Part shown: in pieces, positions 63,173 to 64,000 of the stretch | How the letters are laid out: each line of letters opens with the position of its first letter | Position numbering within the stretch: the stretch's first letter is position 1 | Source of the DNA: Oscillospiraceae bacterium | GTDB taxonomy: Bacteria; Bacillota; Clostridia; Oscillospirales; Oscillospiraceae | Reading direction: 5' to 3' | Length of the DNA: 64,000 nt | Assembly (NCBI GenBank): GCA_015067945.1 | Contig: SVLM01000001.1 | Coordinates: 170,461-234,460 of the forward strand | Notes under the pieces: generated by a model | The model's database searches: none | The model's input: only the letters and a program-made list of their open reading frames with translations | Told to the model about the DNA's origin: nothing | Position numbers and translations under genes: made by a program

Positions 63173-63646
63173 TTAATTCAACAAATAGACACCAATGTTC
63201 AAATATACCGCAAAGGTCAGCCAAATTAGGTATGGAATCAGCAGCCAGGATGCCACCATATCCACGCGGCGGTTATTCAGGATCAGCAAAAACACCAGTA
63301 CCCACAGCAAAATCAACCATACAAGAGCGAAGCCATAGGCTTGCAGGTTGAAAAAGAACAGTGGCCAGAAGAAGTTTACAACGAGCTGTGTAATAAACAA
63401 GCTCACAGATCGGCGTTTCGCCGGTGAATCCTCTGCCAGCCAAACCCTGGCGGCACTGATGCCCATTAGTGCATACAGGATTGTCCAAACCACCGGGAAT
63501 ACCCAATCCGGCGGTGATAAAGGCGGTTTCACTGCCGTTAATCCGTAAATTTCCACACCTCTGCGTATCAAAAATCCTGCAATTAACCCCACCGCTTCGC
63601 TCAGTGCAATCCAAAATGCGTATACCTTCCAGTGTTCCTTTTTCAT
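63173..63646 (-). CDS. TspO/MBR family membrane protein
   Basis: A 157-residue protein with five membrane helices and the TspO hallmarks PPLSPPDWVFPVVWTILY and LVVNFFWPLFFF. TspO proteins bind tetrapyrroles and related ligands; a bacterial role in stress sensing has been proposed. The ATG at 63646 is preceded by GAGGGGGGA; the frame extends upstream without support. It is alone on the minus strand, opposite rpmG. Confidence 0.93.
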   Translation of the reverse strand: MKKEHWKVYAFWIALSEAVGLIAGFLIRRGVEIYGLTAVKPPLSPPDWVFPVVWTILYALMGISAARVWLAEDSPAKRRSVSLFITQLVVNFFWPLFFFNLQAYGFALVWLILLWVLVFLLILNNRRVDMVASWLLIPYLIWLTFAVYLNIGVYLLN

Positions 63647-63748
63647 GGAATCCCCCCTCATTGGAGTATACACAACCTGATTCCGAAACAGACATGCATC
63701 CCAAAAACAAATTCTGTAAAAAATAACAAAAAACAAGTAAAAAAGTTG

Positions 63749-63777
63749 TTGACTCTGTCGCAATTCTGTGCTAGAAT
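63749..63777 (+). promoter_or_regulatory. Promoter of rpmG
   Basis: TTGACT (63749-63754), 17 bases, TAGAAT (63772-63777), leaving a leader of about 125 bases that contains a terminator-like hairpin (63792-63820). Confidence 0.75.
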
Positions 63778-63791
63778 GTCTCTACCTGCGT

Positions 63792-63820
63792 AAAAAGGGT
63801 TTTGTTGTTATGCCCTTTTT
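63792..63820 (+). terminator. Terminator-like hairpin in the rpmG leader (candidate attenuator)
   Basis: AAAAAGGG (63792-63799) pairs with CCCTTTTT (63813-63820) across a 13-base loop. It lies between promoter and start codon, so it could reduce transcription into rpmG. Confidence 0.45.
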
Positions 63821-63906
63821 CAGCTCCGGGCGGTATGTAGTTGGCCGCTTCCTAAATTTTTCTGGGCGGAGTGATACAGGGAGGCAATTTTTAAGGAGGT
63901 GCCGTT

Positions 63907-64000
63907 ATGCGCGTTAAAGTCACTTTGAGATGCTCCGAGTGCAAGCAGAGAAACTACAACACCATGAAAAACAAGAAGAATGACCCTGATCGTCTCGAAA
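63907..64000 (+). CDS. rpmG: Ribosomal protein bL33, 5' part
   Basis: The window ends inside this gene; 31 codons are visible, starting [16 protein letters not shown], with the first two cysteines of the zinc-binding bL33 form (CSEC). AAGGAGGTG lies right before the ATG. In Firmicutes it usually starts the rpmG-secE-nusG operon, which would continue beyond the window. Confidence 0.93.
   Translation, partial: MRVKVTLRCSECKQRNYNTMKNKKNDPDRLE

Noticed and set aside
1..64000. Possible CRISPR array, tRNA or rRNA genes, insertion sequence or prophage
   Set aside because: No spaced direct repeats, no cloverleaf-type segments, no transposase and no phage structural genes were found on reading both strands; the two tyrosine recombinases lack neighbouring integron or phage genes.

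Overview
The window reads as chromosomal DNA of an anaerobic, low-to-mid GC Gram-positive bacterium of the class Clostridia, most likely Oscillospirales (Oscillospiraceae/Ruminococcaceae-like). The reasons are the Firmicutes-type housekeeping clusters (ybeY-era-recO, ecfA1-ecfA2-ecfT-truA, murB-whiA-dnaE), strong Shine-Dalgarno sites, spore-lineage genes (cotJ, cwlD), an HPr-like protein with a regulatory serine, DUF4317 and DUF1292 proteins and a 6S-like RNA. I see no rRNA, tRNA, CRISPR array, insertion sequence or prophage. Assignment to a genus is not possible from the sequence alone.

Layout. 1-14452 is almost entirely plus strand: ybeY, a DUF2500-like protein, era, a tiny yqzL-like gene, recO, mutS2, an HPr-like gene with its own promoter and terminator, uvrC-rsmD-coaD-coiled-coil protein, a phosphohexomutase, a metallo-beta-lactamase-fold lipoprotein, two membrane proteins and xerD. 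pfkA (minus) then diverges from an operon of two 251-residue alpha/beta hydrolases plus an ATP-grasp ligase (15640-18366), which has a consensus promoter and closes with a strong terminator. Next come the spore-coat genes cotJAB (a fusion) and cotJC, divergent from cwlD, then radA-Nudix-sialidase-like.

23355-49500 is mostly minus strand: a second Xer-type recombinase behind an approximately 500-nt leader, ppa and a membrane lipase; a plus-strand hydrolase and cytidylate-kinase-like gene; then a long run, read from 44921 down to 28815: murB, whiA, dnaE, a lipoprotein, a response regulator and sensor kinase, yqhQ, prmC, recA, recX, rimO, pgsA, DUF4317 and a membrane protein. Small redox genes (a four-cluster ferredoxin, a glutaredoxin-like protein), an OMP-decarboxylase-like protein without the usual catalytic motif, and a repeat-rich surface protein lie between 45052 and 49484.

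49500-58887 (minus) is PBP1A, a SAM methyltransferase, ecfA1, ecfA2, ecfT, truA and clpE. 59069-64000 holds two small genes, the 6S-like RNA, a PpiC-type foldase, a transporter encoded as two half-genes, ruvX, tspO and the start of rpmG.

Functionally the window is dominated by genome maintenance (MutS2, UvrC, RecO, RecA, RecX, RadA, RuvX, DnaE, XerD), rRNA/tRNA/protein modification (YbeY, Era, RsmD, RimO, PrmC, TruA), envelope building (MurB, PBP1A, PgsA, CwlD, PpiC) and vitamin uptake (ECF module). The least explained parts are the twin-hydrolase/ATP-grasp operon, the OMPDC-like/glutaredoxin-like pair, the palindrome-controlled leader of the second Xer recombinase, and the surface repeat protein.
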